Positions 33,001 to 44,813 of a stretch of DNA of 64,000 bases are shown here, piece after piece. Both the position numbers and the translations under genes were made by a program. A model generated the notes under the pieces. The model was given only the letters and a program-made list of their open reading frames with translations, was not told the DNA's origin and searched no databases. Source of the stretch: Volutella citrinella (Eukaryota > Ascomycota > Sordariomycetes > Hypocreales > Nectriaceae); the NCBI GenBank assembly GCA_034401135.1, contig JAWZSP010000007.1, positions 3,844,001 to 3,908,000 on the forward strand, read 5' to 3'. Positions within the stretch are counted from its first letter, which is position 1; each line of letters opens with the position of its first letter.

Positions 33001-33855
33001 TCTGCAATCGTGTCAGTATTGCTACCGAGACGTACCATATCCATGGCCATGGTGCTTAACGGCAATGCACAAAACCTTGAAGCAGTGCATGCGGATAGTT
33101 GTCGCCTTCGCGCGCTGCTCGCTCTCGAGAATCATGTACACGGGTCTCGTCAAAAGGCCAATGAATGTGTCTCTCTCACTCGTCGTCAGGAAGATTTTGG
33201 ACAGCTTCAGCTTCAGCACCTTGCACATGATCTCGAGAGCGCCCTGCAGCTGGCTGGCCGAATCCCACACAGCTTCCTTTTCCTTGGCCGCCCCCTTCTT
33301 GGGCTTTCCTCGGCCTCTCGAAGCGGGAGCGGCGGATGACTTCTCGGCAGCCTTGGTCTCCACGGCGGCGATGGTCCACTGTAGAAGGAATCCGTAAATC
33401 TCGAGGAGATTCTTGTGGTGGGCGAGTGCGTCCTGCTCTTCCGGGGAGTCGATGTCGCTGTGCACGGCGTCGGCCTCGGCGCTCAAGCCACTCATGACGA
33501 GGTCAAAGACCTTGCTGAGGGCGTGAGTGGGCAGAAACGCCGTGTATCTGGATGGAACAGGTAGCTCAGAATCGCGTTCCGGAGGATCGTCAGAAGAGGG
33601 GTCAAGGGAAGTGGGTGCTAACTTGAGGAGAAACTGCAGCGAGTCCATGTGTGAAGCGCGCATGATTGCGTCGGGGTTGTCTGCCACGGCGTCGATGATG
33701 GAATTTAGCACCGGGTTGACAACCTGGATTGTGAGGGTTTCGGGGTCGTTTTCGCATTCGACGAGGGCGCCGTCCGCCTCGGGCGTGGCGATGCTGGCCG
33801 GGTCCGACATGTAGTGCTTGAGCGCATCGTTGATGTCGAAGTTGATCGTCTCCAT
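30029..33855 (-). CDS. cnd1: Condensin complex subunit 1 (Cnd1/Ycs4/CAP-D2)
   Basis: Exons 33036-33855, 32716-32981, 30258-32666, 30029-30199 (minus), 1221 aa; introns 54, 49, 58 nt. Start METINFDINDALKHYMSD; a longer in-frame frame upstream is leader. Splicing restores HHGHGYAAQINIIQNLTYFE and QLDSESYTLRCALIEVCGNM. The protein is HEAT-repeat throughout; the conserved block NPYCRCRTLQVYMKLCELDQ and the C-terminal condensin domain (ADKGLQAAATLCLAKLMCVS to TLTFLILAGQVKVKGQ) are intact. It ends ITKLVSEGFKMIRASA. As HAWK subunit of condensin it works with SMC2/SMC4 in mitotic chromosome compaction. A variable Ser/Arg-Pro loop (RPGSRPVSRPVSRDE) interrupts the HEAT array. Divergent from cdc7. Confidence 0.97.
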
Positions 33856-34551
33856 GATGGGCGATCTGGGGCGGCGGGGAACGCTCGCGTACCAGGGGAA
33901 AGCAGGAGGGGATGTGGAAGATGGAGATGTAGGATGGAGGAAGAAGGGAAGGGGAGCCAAGTCGCACTCAACGGCGTGTCATTAGCCGTCTCAGCGGTGG
34001 CGGCGTTGCTTGGATTAGTTAATTAGCACACCGACGGAGGTGCAATGCTGAGCGCGTTGCCCCTGCACGATGCGAAAGCTTGGGATCCCTGTGCCTTAAG
34101 ACAACGGGCCTGTGTGTAACAGGAGTGCCCTCTCAAACTGCGCTGAGCTTGGTGGTCGTGCCGATGGCGGTGATGCTGTTTTTGACCGTGGATGGAGGAG
34201 GGCGCACGATGACTGAGCGGCGCAACGTCCCTCAGCAACCCGTTGTTTTTGTTTTTCTTTGACGCGCCTTCCCCGCCATCGCCCACTAAAATCCCACCAC
34301 ACCGCGCGTGTGGCCCCTGCAGCCACTGCCAGGTGCCGCCCCTCCATAATCCTCTCGCCGGCCTGCACTGCGACAGCGCCTAGACCAAGCAAACTCTCCC
34401 GACGAGATCTCGACCTACATTGAGTTGACTCGGACTTTGCAGGGCCATATTGCAGTCGGCTGAAGTGGGCGTATGTGCTTCGATACCCGCTTCTCTTGCC
34501 GTGTCATACGTAATACTGTGGTCTAGGTGGGCGGCGAAATCTTCCAGCGCC
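33856..34551. promoter_or_regulatory. Shared divergent promoter of cnd1 and cdc7
   Basis: The 696-bp region holds three ACGCG cores (34053-34057 on the minus strand, 34262-34266 on the plus, 34305-34309 on the minus), the core of the MBF/MCB element that drives G1/S genes in yeasts. Presence is seen; regulation is inference, and this core occurs by chance in GC-rich DNA. Confidence 0.45.
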
Positions 34552-36064
34552 ATGGCGACAGCAGTCCACCAAACTCAACAACACCACAATGAGGAGCCGT
34601 TCTCGATCCACGAAGATGTGCGCACGGAGGATACGGAGATGATTGTCGAGGATGATCGCACAGAGGAGGCAGCACCACCTGTGGAGGATGGCGAGGAACA
34701 GCCCCAGCAGGCCGTGGAGGATGAAGAGCAGGATGAGGACGAGATGGCCGAGGAGAGCTCTGAGGACGAAGCTGTCGATCGTGGAGTCCAAGCGGATATG
34801 GACAAACTTCAAGGGGATTTCCCTGGTTTCCGAAATCGGTATCGGTTGATCAAGCGCATTGGCGAAGGTACGTCTGGTTTTGTCCAGCTGATCTAGATGG
34901 CAAAGACACATCGACTGACCGCCATCCACAGGCACATTCTCAACTGTATACAAGGCGGAGGATATAATGTATGACCACTACGACAACAGCTGGGACTTCG
35001 AAGACGACTCGTCAAAATGGACACCCCCGCCCTTGAAGCGAAACGCCAGTCACTCGTCCCACCGGTCTCCCAGGAGGAGGGCGCGATACGTTGCCATCAA
35101 GAAGATCTACGTGACTTCCAGTCCCTCTCGCATTCTCAACGAATTAGAGCTTCTGCACGACCTGCGCCAATGCCCGTCTGTGTGCCCCTTGATCACCGCC
35201 TTCCGGACTACCGACCAAGTGGTTGCGATCCTGCCATACTTTCGCCATGGAGACTTCCGCACCTATTTCCGGGACATGACGATAACCGACATCGCTATTT
35301 ACTTGCGGTCTCTCTTCACGGCTTTGAAGAGTGTCCACGAGCACAAGATCCTCCATCGAGATATCAAGCCCACGAATTTTCTCTACGATCCTGCGACCCA
35401 GCGTGGTGTGCTGGTGGATTTTGGGTTGGCCGAGAGGGAGGGCTCCGACTGCAAGCCCTGCCTCTGCCACGAGGCAAGAGAGGTTCGAAAACATCGGCAG
35501 ACCAACTCGGTCTGGGCGCAGAACTCGACCAACCCGCAGCAAGGCTATCCCAAGTCTGACACCCGCTCCTCGCGGCGTGCCAACCGTGCTGGCACCAGAG
35601 GATTCCGTGCCCCGGAGGTCCTCTTCAAGTGCACGGAACAGACAACATCGATTGACATCTGGTCGGCGGGCGTCATCCTGCTAACAATCCTTTCGAAGCG
35701 GTTCCCCTTCTTCAACTCGGCAGATGACGTCGAGGCTATGATTGAAATCGCAACCATTTTCGGCTCCAAGCGCATGAAGGCCGCCGGCCTGCTCCATGGG
35801 TGTGTCTTTGAGACAAGCATCCCCACTGTGGGGCAGCAGGGCTTCACAATGGAGAAGATTATTCTCTGGAGCACGTGCCGAACGGACGAGAAACCACTGA
35901 CGCCGGATGAGAAGCTGGCTGTGCGGTTCTTGGAGCGGTGCATGGACCTGGATCCTAGCAGGAGAATCACGGCCGAACAGGCTCTGGAGCATGAATTTTT
36001 GAGAGTTGATCAGCCCGCCAGTCAGGAGCTGGGCGACGACGAGATGGACATGCTTCAGGCTTGA
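34552..36064 (+). CDS. cdc7: Cdc7/Hsk1 kinase (DDK catalytic subunit)
   Basis: Exons 34552-34867 and 34932-36064, 482 aa; the 64-nt intron splits the Gly loop to give IGEGTFSTVYKAED. Start MATAVHQTQQHHNEE follows CAGCGCC; an in-frame upstream extension is probably leader. The N-terminal ~95 residues are highly acidic. Kinase features: AIKKIY (ATP Lys), HRDIKPTNFLYD (catalytic loop), DFGLAE, then a Cdc7-type insert (CKPCLCHEAREVRKHRQTNS) and GTRGFRAPEVLFK (activation/P+1). C-terminus DLDPSRRITAEQALEHEFL. With its Dbf4/Dfp1 partner it phosphorylates MCM to fire replication origins. Confidence 0.95.
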
Positions 36065-36533
36065 GCATGCGTAACAGCGGCATCATAGCACTGTCTTGGA
36101 GACTATAGCCGTAAATCCAGGGTGTGGCAGCCCGGTTGTATTTGTCTATATCACGAGGATCAGAGGCGTTTTAGGGGCTCTCAGGCGGTACATTGTCAGC
36201 ATAACGGGCTTGATGTCCCATATATAGGAGTATAGAACACAAGAGCACATGAGCACATGTTTCCATCTACAACTCGCTTCGCTTTCCCGTATTTGAGTAT
36301 TTGCCTCCCACGCCAGGCCGGAACATATTCACCAACGGAACGGGAGTTGATTCATGGGCGAAAATCGATTTTTATTTCGTTAAACTCCGTTCAAGAGTCC
36401 CTGATGCAATGCTCGAAGCCGACCAACCCAGGTCCCCTTTGTTTCCCCTGATTCGGCATCCAGGGCCCAGGACCATTTTCATCCCATGAAATATCCGGTT
36501 CCCAAATCCACCCGACTCCAGCCAAGCACAGGT
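36065..36533. other. Convergent intergenic region
   Basis: 469 bp between cdc7 and rpl28 3' ends; nothing recognised. Confidence 0.6.
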
Positions 36534-37342
36534 TTAAGCCACAAGCTCAACAACACCACCGGCCTCGGTAATCTTCTGCTCGGCCAGACGGCTCACCCAT
36601 CGCGCACGGACAACCAAGGGGATTTCGGGGAGACGGCCCTTGCCGAGGACCTTGGAGTAGCCGAGGGGGAGGAGGTCGAGGACGGGGACGGTGTCCTTCT
36701 TCTCGCCGGCGATGTAGGCGTTGCGGGTCTCAGTGGGGACGAGGGACCAGAGCTAGGGCAACGAGTTAGCACAACTGTTGCGAAAAAAAGCCAATCGATG
36801 CGAAAAAGCCAAATGATGCTTCACGGCAGAGCCTCGTAGGATCGCCTGGCGCCACACCGAACAAAATCTGCCGAAAAAATCGCTAAAACAAAATGTTGGG
36901 AGGGCGAGTATGTACCTTGTCCAGGTTGATGACGGGCTTCCAGAACTCGTTGTTCTGCTTGTGGAAGTATCGCATACCGACCTTACCGAAGTAACCGGGG
37001 TGGTACTGTCCGCTGGTCAGTCATTTCCATTCCGCATCTCTTCCTCGCTATCGAATCGTCGAACCTTGTCCATGTTGGTGCGGTGGTGGTGCTGACCACC
37101 GGCAAGACCACGACCACCGGGATGCTTGCGGTGCTTTCCGACACGTCCCTTACCAGCGGAGACGTGGCCGCGGCTGTGAAGCGATATTTTGTTAGTTTTC
37201 AATGGTCTTCTTTTTTCTTGATGCCCGCGGGCGTCGACGAGCGGGCTCAATGGCGGCCGCGAGCGACGCAGCCAGAGAGGTACAGCATCGAGGAGGGCAT
37301 CTGGACGTACTGCTTGCGGGTCTTCGACGTTCGGGTAGGCAT
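36534..37342 (-). CDS. rpl28: 60S ribosomal protein L28 (uL15, L27a)
   Basis: Exons 37311-37342, 37065-37173, 36916-37005, 36534-36752 (minus), 149 aa, the exact family length. Introns are 137, 59 and 163 nt. Spliced: [59 protein letters not shown], ending [14 protein letters not shown]. No single long ORF covers it because three introns and a 32-nt first exon break it up. uL15 sits at the large-subunit exit region; this is the protein mutated in classic cycloheximide-resistance alleles. Here the [10 protein letters not shown] context is the usual one. Divergent from chl1 across 341 bp. Confidence 0.97.
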
Positions 37343-37683
37343 GGCGACGGTTGTGGTGTTGTCGTCCGGTATGGAGGGTCGAAGGCTGGAAGTGGGTGGT
37401 GATGTTTTTGCGCTGGCTGTTCCTATGCCTAGCGCCGGAAAATTGTTAGCGAGAGGGCAGGGCAGCCCTAAAATTCGCAGGAGTGTGCGTGGGAAGGTGG
37501 AGCGTGACCTGTCAGGTGACTTCGCGAGCTGGGCGTGGGTGGGTCGATTAGGTCCCACCAATGGCATGTCTCGGGATCCACCTGACACGCCGTGAACGCA
37601 AACGCAAGGCGGATGAGACGCGACACCTGGATTGCCTATTTCATCAATGCGAAGTGTTCAGTCGGGGTTTGGAGTGGGCCAAG
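37343..37683. promoter_or_regulatory. Divergent promoter of rpl28 and chl1
   Basis: Only 341 bp separates the two start codons, so promoters must overlap. No TATA box is obvious. Confidence 0.5.
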
Positions 37684-40486
37684 ATGGAATCGGAGAGCAT
37701 CGATGGTGTTACCAAGCGCCTAGAAACCCTGGATTTCCACCATCCGTACGTCCCTTACGATGTTCAGAACCAGTTCATGAGGGCCGTGTACGAGGTCCTT
37801 GAGGCCGGAGACGGTCAGGTTGGCATATTGGAGAGCCCGACGGGCACAGTAAGTCTACAATTTGCTTGGTTATGACGAAGATTGGGGGAATTTCCAAGCG
37901 GTGGTTTTTGGATTGTGCTATTGTGAATGATGTGAGAATGAGACTGACAATCGAGTGCAGGGCAAGTCTCTCTCCCTCATCTGTGCCTCAATGACATGGC
38001 TGCGAAACCACAAGTCAAGCCATTTCGAAGACGCACTGCAAGAATCTGCAGAGTCTTTCAAGGATGAGCCGTCGTGGTTAGTAGACCAGCTGCTGCAACG
38101 CAAGAGAGATGAGCTTGTCAGCCGATGGGAAGACCGTGAGAAGCGGCTTGAGAACCTGAGACAGAAGGAGAAAACTCTGGAGGAGCGTGGCCGTAAGCGT
38201 AGGTGTATTGATGAGGCCCGCGTGGGCCCTTCAAGCGTGGTTGACGAGGATGCCGAGTGGCTCCTGGACGACCCCGATGATCGCGACTCAGGGCCGCAGG
38301 ATGCCCTCTCTGGTCTCAGCAAAGAGTCTCGAGAAGTGTTGACCAAAATGGGACTGGGCGGTCCGAGGACCAACGACGAGGACCAAGACCTTCCTGAAGA
38401 GGGTATCAAGGTTCGAACCATCGGTTCTCTCCTTTCTGCGACCCCTTTAGTAACGAGAATAGATATACTTCACTTCAAGAACGCACTCCCAGCTCTCCCA
38501 ATTCATCAGCGAACTCCGCCGTCCTGCATTTCCGTCGTCTCTTCCCCCGTCCGTCACCGGCAAGGACAAGCCCGAGAACGAGCCCGTCAAGTTGCTGCCC
38601 CTGTCCTCACGCCAGAAGCTCTGTATCAACCCGTCCGTGTCGCGACTCGGCTCTGTCCAAGCCATCAATGACCGATGCGCTGAGCTTCAGCAGCCAAAAT
38701 CTGGCAAAAAATGCGATTTCGTTCCAAAGGACGACCTCTTGTCACAAACCCACCAATTTCGTGACACTGCGTTGGCTACGCTACCGGATATTGAAGACCT
38801 TCATCGCATGGGCAAATCGCTTGGCGTCTGTCCTTATTACGCTTCACGTACGGCGCTCGCTGGTGCTGAAATCATCACACTTCCGTACCCGCTTCTTCTG
38901 CAGAAAAGCGCGCGAGACGCTCTGGGGATCAAGTTGGAAGGAAATATTGTCATTATTGACGAAGCCCACAACATCATCGATGCGGTTGCAAACGTGCATG
39001 CAGCGGGCATCCGGCTGAGCGAGCTTCGACGAGGCCGTGCCATGCTCGGAATCTATGTGAAGAAGTTTGGCAAAAAGCTCAAGGGCATCAATCGCGTCAA
39101 TGTTGGACGAGTGGGGAGAGTCATCGAAGGGCTTACGGAGTGGATGGAGGGCGCGCTCAAGTTCAAGGTACGACGCCCGTCTCCAACTCGAGCCAGAGTG
39201 CTAACATGGAACAGCAAGATCACGGCATCGTCGAATCGACGAGCCTTACTCGGCCCAAGGGCATCGACCAGATCAACATGTTTGAGCTGATACAATACAT
39301 CCAGGACTCCAAACTTGCTTACAAAATCGAGAGCTACGTGTCGCATGTCGAGAGCGAGGAGTCGTCAAACAAGGTGACCCGACAGAGCGCCCCGGTTCTC
39401 CACACGCTGGTGGGATTTCTCGTTTCGCTCACCAACCTGAGCTCCGAGGGCCGAATTTTCTACGAAAAGATCAGGGCGCCGTCTGCGGATATTCAGCTAT
39501 CGTACCTCCTGCTGTCGCCGACTCATGCCTTCTCGTCCATCGCCTCGGCGGCGAGGGCGGTAGTGCTCGCAGGTGGGACCATGTCGCCGTTTGACGATTT
39601 CAAGGACCATCTATTTCCATCCTTGGCAGCCGATAAGGTGACCACGCTGAGCTGTGGCCATGTCATCCCACCAGAGAATCTGTGCGTCTGGACGCTGGCG
39701 TCAAGCCGACCGGGGGCGTCACCCTTCGAGTTTAGCTTCCAGCGCCGAGGCGACGCAGATATGATGACGCAGCTGGGACTGGCAATTCTGAATCTGTGCT
39801 CGCTCGTCCCTGACGGCGTAGTGCTGTTCTTCCCAAGCTACGGTTATCTCGATGAGGTCGTGACCGCCTGGCAGCAGAAGCAAGGGTCCCGGGGCCAGTC
39901 CATCTGGGATCGACTGGGGGCTCGGAAGACTCTTTTCAAAGAGGAGCGAGGCGGATCCAGCGACGACGTGCTCCAGGAATATTCTCGGGCCATCCTCGAT
40001 GAATCTAGCGATGGTAAGGGTGCCCTGCTCCTCAGCGTGGTTGGTGGTAAGATGTCGGAGGGCATCAACTTCTCGGATCGGCTTGGGCGGTGCGTGGTCG
40101 TCATTGGCCTGCCCTATCCCAATATTGCATCCCCCGACTGGAAGGCCAAGATTGAGTACATTGAGACGACGACGCTCGCCAACCTCACAGCGCAAGGCGT
40201 TGGACAGGACGCGGCCAAGGCCAGGTCGAAGCAGGCGTCCCGAGACTTTTATGAGAATGCGTGCATGCGGGCGGTCAACCAGAGCATCGGGCGGGCGATC
40301 CGGCACCGAGGCGACTATGCGGCCATTGTCTTGGTTGACCGCCGTTACGGCACCCAGAGGATACGGAGCAAGCTACCCGGGTGGATTCAGGGAGGCCTGG
40401 TCCAGGACAGCCACGAGAAGGGCCTCGGCGGGCTGATGGGAGCCGTCGGGGGGTTCTTCCGGGGCAAGGCCAAGAAGCACCAGTAG
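37684..40486 (+). CDS. chl1: Chl1/DDX11 ATP-dependent DNA helicase (XPD-like Fe-S)
   Basis: Exons 37684-37848, 37961-38410, 38463-39167, 39215-40486; 863 aa. Start [20 protein letters not shown]; an in-frame ATG further upstream (37561) is less likely. Motifs: Q-like PYDVQNQFM, Walker A SPTGTGKS (~51-58, split by intron 1), [10 protein letters not shown] (motif Ia), four Fe-S cysteines at roughly 259, 278, 290 and 328 (CINPS, DRCAEL, KKCDF, GVCPYY), DEAH box [10 protein letters not shown] (~371), [23 protein letters not shown] (V) and [14 protein letters not shown] (VI). Superfamily 2 5'-3' helicase that supports sister-chromatid cohesion at replication forks. An acidic/charged linker ([14 protein letters not shown]) separates Walker A and motif Ia, as usual for Chl1. 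Confidence 0.96.
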
Positions 40487-41397
40487 GCCGTTGGCAGCTC
40501 GGCGAAGGGGAAACCGTCAACCAAGGGCGTGTTTTCGGAGCTTGATCTAGAGATGGAGAGGCACTCTACAGACTCTACAGACTCATGGACGTCTGTCAAG
40601 CCGCGACTGGCGTGACTCTTGTCAAATGGGGCCGTCGGCGTTGTCCCGGACGCAAACGGGCCTCGGCGGGGACGCTCGGAGCGACCCAAACAGTGCGGTC
40701 CGAGCATGCGCATGCAGCGTGCAGCGTGCGAGCGCTAGTAAACGACAATGACCTGCAGCTCGACGGGCCGAACATTCGATCAGGCTTCTCTCGGGGACCC
40801 CAATTGGGCCGTGGCCGACGCTCATTCGACGAGGGGCACGCGATATTATGGGAATGCGGCCGCGAGCATCACAGCAGCACCGCACATGTACAGCACCCGT
40901 ACCTACATGGACAGCAGACTCTGCAGGGCGCGGCGGATGGGATGGGTGGTACCCGGCCCGTACCTACACTGCATGCCACTCACTCTGGGCCCGGGCTGAC
41001 GAACCGCTCTCCTCCGCCGCCGGATACTTCCATTGTTCGTGGGCCATGGCTTGTGGCCACGGCTTGAAGAGGCTTGTCGCGGACGCTAGCCGGGCCCCAG
41101 AATGTCAAATTAGCGCGCCCTTTAACCACAAGGTTCAGCAACAGAGCACCACTACAGCCTTTTCCCCACGGAGCACGGCGAGACGGTCGGAACTCTGGGT
41201 GGCCTTCGAATTTTCTTCCAGTGTGACTCTGACTCGCCACTTTTTATATGCGCCAAACGAGCACACCTGATCTCTTCGCCCCCGAATGAACGTCTGAGAC
41301 AGTTTTCCTGCCCGCGTGTTGGAACCAGAGGCCGTCTTCTCATCGCTTTTTTGGTTTTTTACTCCTCTTGTCGAAGTCCGTCTTGAAGTGCGAAAGT
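40487..41397. other. Intergenic, permease promoter
   Basis: 0.9 kb with no supported gene. CT/T-rich leader just before the permease ATG. Confidence 0.6.
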
Positions 41398-43156
41398 ATG
41401 GCAGCCCCAGCGGACGCCGAGAAGCAAGCTACGGCCGCGCCGAATGAGACGGGGCGCGGAACCCAGGTCGTCGACGACGACCACAGCGAGACCTTTAGCG
41501 TTAAGGCGTCGTCTATACTGCACAAGGCCCTTCGCTATGGCCGCGTCGAGGAGAAGGGCATCCAGCCCATTCCCGTCGAGGAGCGCGTGTCTACCCGCTT
41601 CTTCAACATCTTCACCGTCTGGTTCTCCATCAATGCGAATATTCTCGGGTGAGTCTTGTCCGCTCTCACCGCACTCAAACCGTTTGATCGGTTCATCCAA
41701 CTCTGTGGTTTATAAATTATCATTGTCATTATTTTCTTACTGACGCTCAATCCCAGAGTCACTTTCGGCATGCTGGGCCCTCTGGTCTATGGCCTGAGCC
41801 TGCGGGATTCCTCGCTCGTCATCATCTTCTTTGGCCTGCTGGCGACGGTGGCGCCTGCGTACCTGGCTACCTTTGGGCCCAAGACGGGCCTCCGCCAGAT
41901 GATTCACGCGCGATTCACTTTCGGGTATGCGAGATTGCCGTGTGGCGTGGTGACGCCTTCGGGGAGTGACCTTGTCCTGCTAACACGGCCACAGCCGCTA
42001 TCTTGTCTCGATCCCGGTGCTCCTCAACCTCGCGACTCTCACGGGCTTCATGGTCATTATCCATGTCATCGGCGGCCAGTGCCTGTCGGCCGTCTCTGGG
42101 GGCAACCTCACACCGGACCTCGGCATCGTCATCATCGGCCTCCTCTCGCTGACCATCTCCTTCTGCGGGTTCCGCGTGCTGCACTACTACGAGACGTACG
42201 CCTGGATCCCGGCCGTCATCTCCATCGCCATTGCGGCCGGCTGCGGCGGCTCCAAGCTCAAGAACCAGGTCGTGCCCGAGCCCGCCACGGCGCCCCAGGT
42301 CATCAACTTTGGCATGATCATCGCCGGCTACCTGATCCCCTGGGCGTGCATCGCCAGCGACCTGACGACGTACTTTGACCCCAAGGTGCCCTCGTAAGTC
42401 CCCCCGCCGTGTCCTTGTCTGGCGCTCCGTCTTGGAACAAGTAGGCTAACGGCTTATGCTAGCTGGCGCGTATTCACCTATAGCTACGTCGGCCTCCTCC
42501 TTCCCACCATCCCCCTCATGGTCCTCGGGGCAGCCATTGCAGGCGCTCTCCCGAACGAGCCCGCCTGGCAGGAAGGTTACGCCAAGACGCTGGTGGGCGG
42601 CATCCTCGCGGCCATGCTCGAGAGCGCCGGCGGCTTCGGCAAGTTCATCGTGGTGGTGCTGTCGCTCACGCTGCTGGGCAACACGGGCGGCACCATGTAC
42701 GCCATCACGCTCAACTTCCAGACACTCATCCCGGGGCTCATCAAGGTGCCGCGCTACGCCTTCGCCGTCATCATCACCGTCATCGTCATCCCCGTGGCCA
42801 TCCGCGCCCGCTACGACTTCTTCGTCAACCTCGAGAACTTTGTCGGCGTCATCGCCTACTGGTCCGCCGAATTTGTCGGCCTCGTCTGCACCGAGCACCT
42901 CTTCTTCCGCCGCGGCCGCCACGACTCGTACGACGCGTCCATCTACAACGTCGCCTCCCGCCTCCCGCTCGGCCTTGCCGCCATCGGTGCCGGCGTGCTC
43001 TCCTGGGCCCTGATCGTGCCCTGCATGTCGCAGGTGTGGTACACGGGACCCATCGCAGAGACAACGGGCGACATTGGCTTCGAAGTTGCTTTCGTTCTCA
43101 GCTGCCTGCTCTACATCCCGCTGCGGTACCTGGAGATTCGACTGTCGGGACGGTGA
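41398..43156 (+). CDS. NCS1-family purine/cytosine permease (Fcy2-like)
   Basis: Exons 41398-41648, 41757-41924, 41995-42393, 42463-43156; 503 aa, usual NCS1 length. Hydrophilic N-terminus ends with RVEEKGIQPIPVEERVSTRFFNI, then about 12 membrane spans beginning VWFSINANILGVTFGMLGPL (the NCS1 TM1 signature) and including FGPKTGLRQMIHARFTFGRY at loop TM2/3 and GNTGGTMYAITLNFQTLIPG. C-terminal loop ends LRYLEIRLSGR. Predicted plasma-membrane proton symporter for cytosine, adenine, guanine or hypoxanthine (Fcy group), though substrate cannot be read from sequence. Introns are 108, 70 and 69 nt; all junctions fall inside or next to conserved residues and keep frame. Confidence 0.93.
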
Positions 43157-43566
43157 AGAGTCGTGCGGACACTTGGTGAGGGACTGCGGCTGCGGCTCAG
43201 CCCGTGTATGCCTATGAACAGCATGCCTGTGAATAAGTATGAAATTGCACACCAGCCATATTTCTGTGAAAAGCGAACTCAAGTTTAGATGTGGCAAAAG
43301 CGCCGCGAAACCTTAGTAGTAATTGAACAAAACAAGTGAACAGTTTGAGAACACATGAACTCGCCGACGCGTCTCGCGTTGTAGTTAAGCTTTGGATTCA
43401 CCGTGATCATGTTCAGTGAACGCCCTGCTGGCAGCCGCGCAGCCACCCTTCTCCCCCGCGAAGATGGGCTCCCTTCTGGGACCTCTACATCTGGAAGCGG
43501 GCGTTGATCCTTCTCTGGTCTTTGCTTCCCGATACTGCCTTCCCGCTGTCGCCCGCCTTCGCCGCG
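43157..43566. other. Intergenic
   Basis: Permease 3' flank and leader of the Cys-motif gene; the true start of the latter could lie here in frame (e.g. 43504). Confidence 0.5.
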
Positions 43567-44314
43567 ATGTGCCTCACATGCTTGCAGAATCTTGTCCTCG
43601 GCCGAAGGCGACCTCATCACAAGGGGACTACAAGCAGCGTGCACCCGTGCTCAATATGCGTTTCCAAGGGCGTTAAGTGCAGAGGGGCCTTGCTCATGGC
43701 ACAGGACCGGCTCAAGATTCCCGTACGTGGTTCTCCCCAGAATGCGTCTTCGCCGCTAACTCGGGTCACAGGAGGCTGCTCTGGACGCCATGGGCCAGTT
43801 CCAGGCCGAGCTGCTCCAGCTGACCAGCGAGTGGGACGACTTCTCCGACTGGGTCGCCTACCGGAGCATGCAGGCCTACTGGCAAGGCCTCGCCGACTGG
43901 CGACGGCGCACGGGAGAGCCGCGGGGCCCCGACCTACGAATGCATGCGCGGGTAGTCCCTTGCTTCCTGCGGAAGCTGCAAAGGCTCCGATGGGGCTACC
44001 TTGTGCGCTCCGACCAGGCCTATGAGAAGATGCACTGCGCGCTGTTCCGGGAGTGTCTCGAGTCGTACCGGGTCGGCTACCAGGCGAGGCTGGGGGAGCT
44101 CGAGGACAGGTATAGGCCCGTGGTGGGAAAGGCGCGGCTCGGGGTCTGGATGCGCTACTTTGAGGACCACCTCCCCCGGGGCGTGATGCGGGTGCCGCGG
44201 GGATTCTCGCCCATGATGGAGATTGAGGAGCGGCACCTGCTCGGAGAGATACGGTTTCATCACCTCCTCAGAGACTGGAGCGACGGAGAGAAGCCCGTTG
44301 CACTGCCCGACTAG
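43567..44314 (+). CDS. Orphan protein with paired CxxC motifs
   Basis: Exons 43567-43722 and 43772-44314, 232 aa; 49-nt intron with GTACGT donor, GCTAAC branch and CACAG acceptor. The N-terminal part has CLTC and, 25-30 residues later, CSICVSKGVKC, which could bind zinc like the truncated Zn-cluster motifs of fungal orphan proteins. The second part is helical and Trp/Arg/Tyr-rich: MGQFQAELLQLTSEWDDFSD, YRSMQAYWQGLADWRR, ending DWSDGEKPVALPD. ATG 43504 in the same frame is an alternative start adding 21 residues. No family recognised; function unknown. Confidence 0.6.
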
Positions 44315-44813
44315 GGATGTCCTGCACGCCGAGCAGTCTCTCATGGGCGACACGTTATGTCTGCGCCTCACCTGAGGGATTGTTGTTGTGATTAATCCAT
44401 CCAAGCCGCTGTGAACAAGAGGCACCACGACGACACGACAGTCACCAAGAGCACGATTTCAGAGTCATCATTTGAGCATTACTATAACGAGAGAGTCGTC
44501 GCGGCAGCCGCATTCACACAGCTGCCACGGCGCGCAAGATATCTAAGGCGTCATGTCGTACAGGTATCCAAAAAAAAAGTGAGAGACCCCAAAAGTCATC
44601 CACCGACCCGGCCGACCCGGCCCCACACCACCCGGAGGAAGCCCGGCGCCGGAACGGTCACGGGTCGGAGCAGCCAAGACAAACGCGCGAAAAATAAGAA
44701 GGCAAAAATATGGACAGGGGAAGAAATGAGAGGGTATTCATTCGTAATCATGCGCGTGACAGCGGTCGTGACGAAGTGGTATTTGGGAGAAGAGGGGGAA
44801 TTGGTGTCGATGC
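44315..44813. other. Convergent intergenic region
   Basis: Between the Cys-motif gene and the GPI-protein gene; nothing recognised. Confidence 0.6.
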
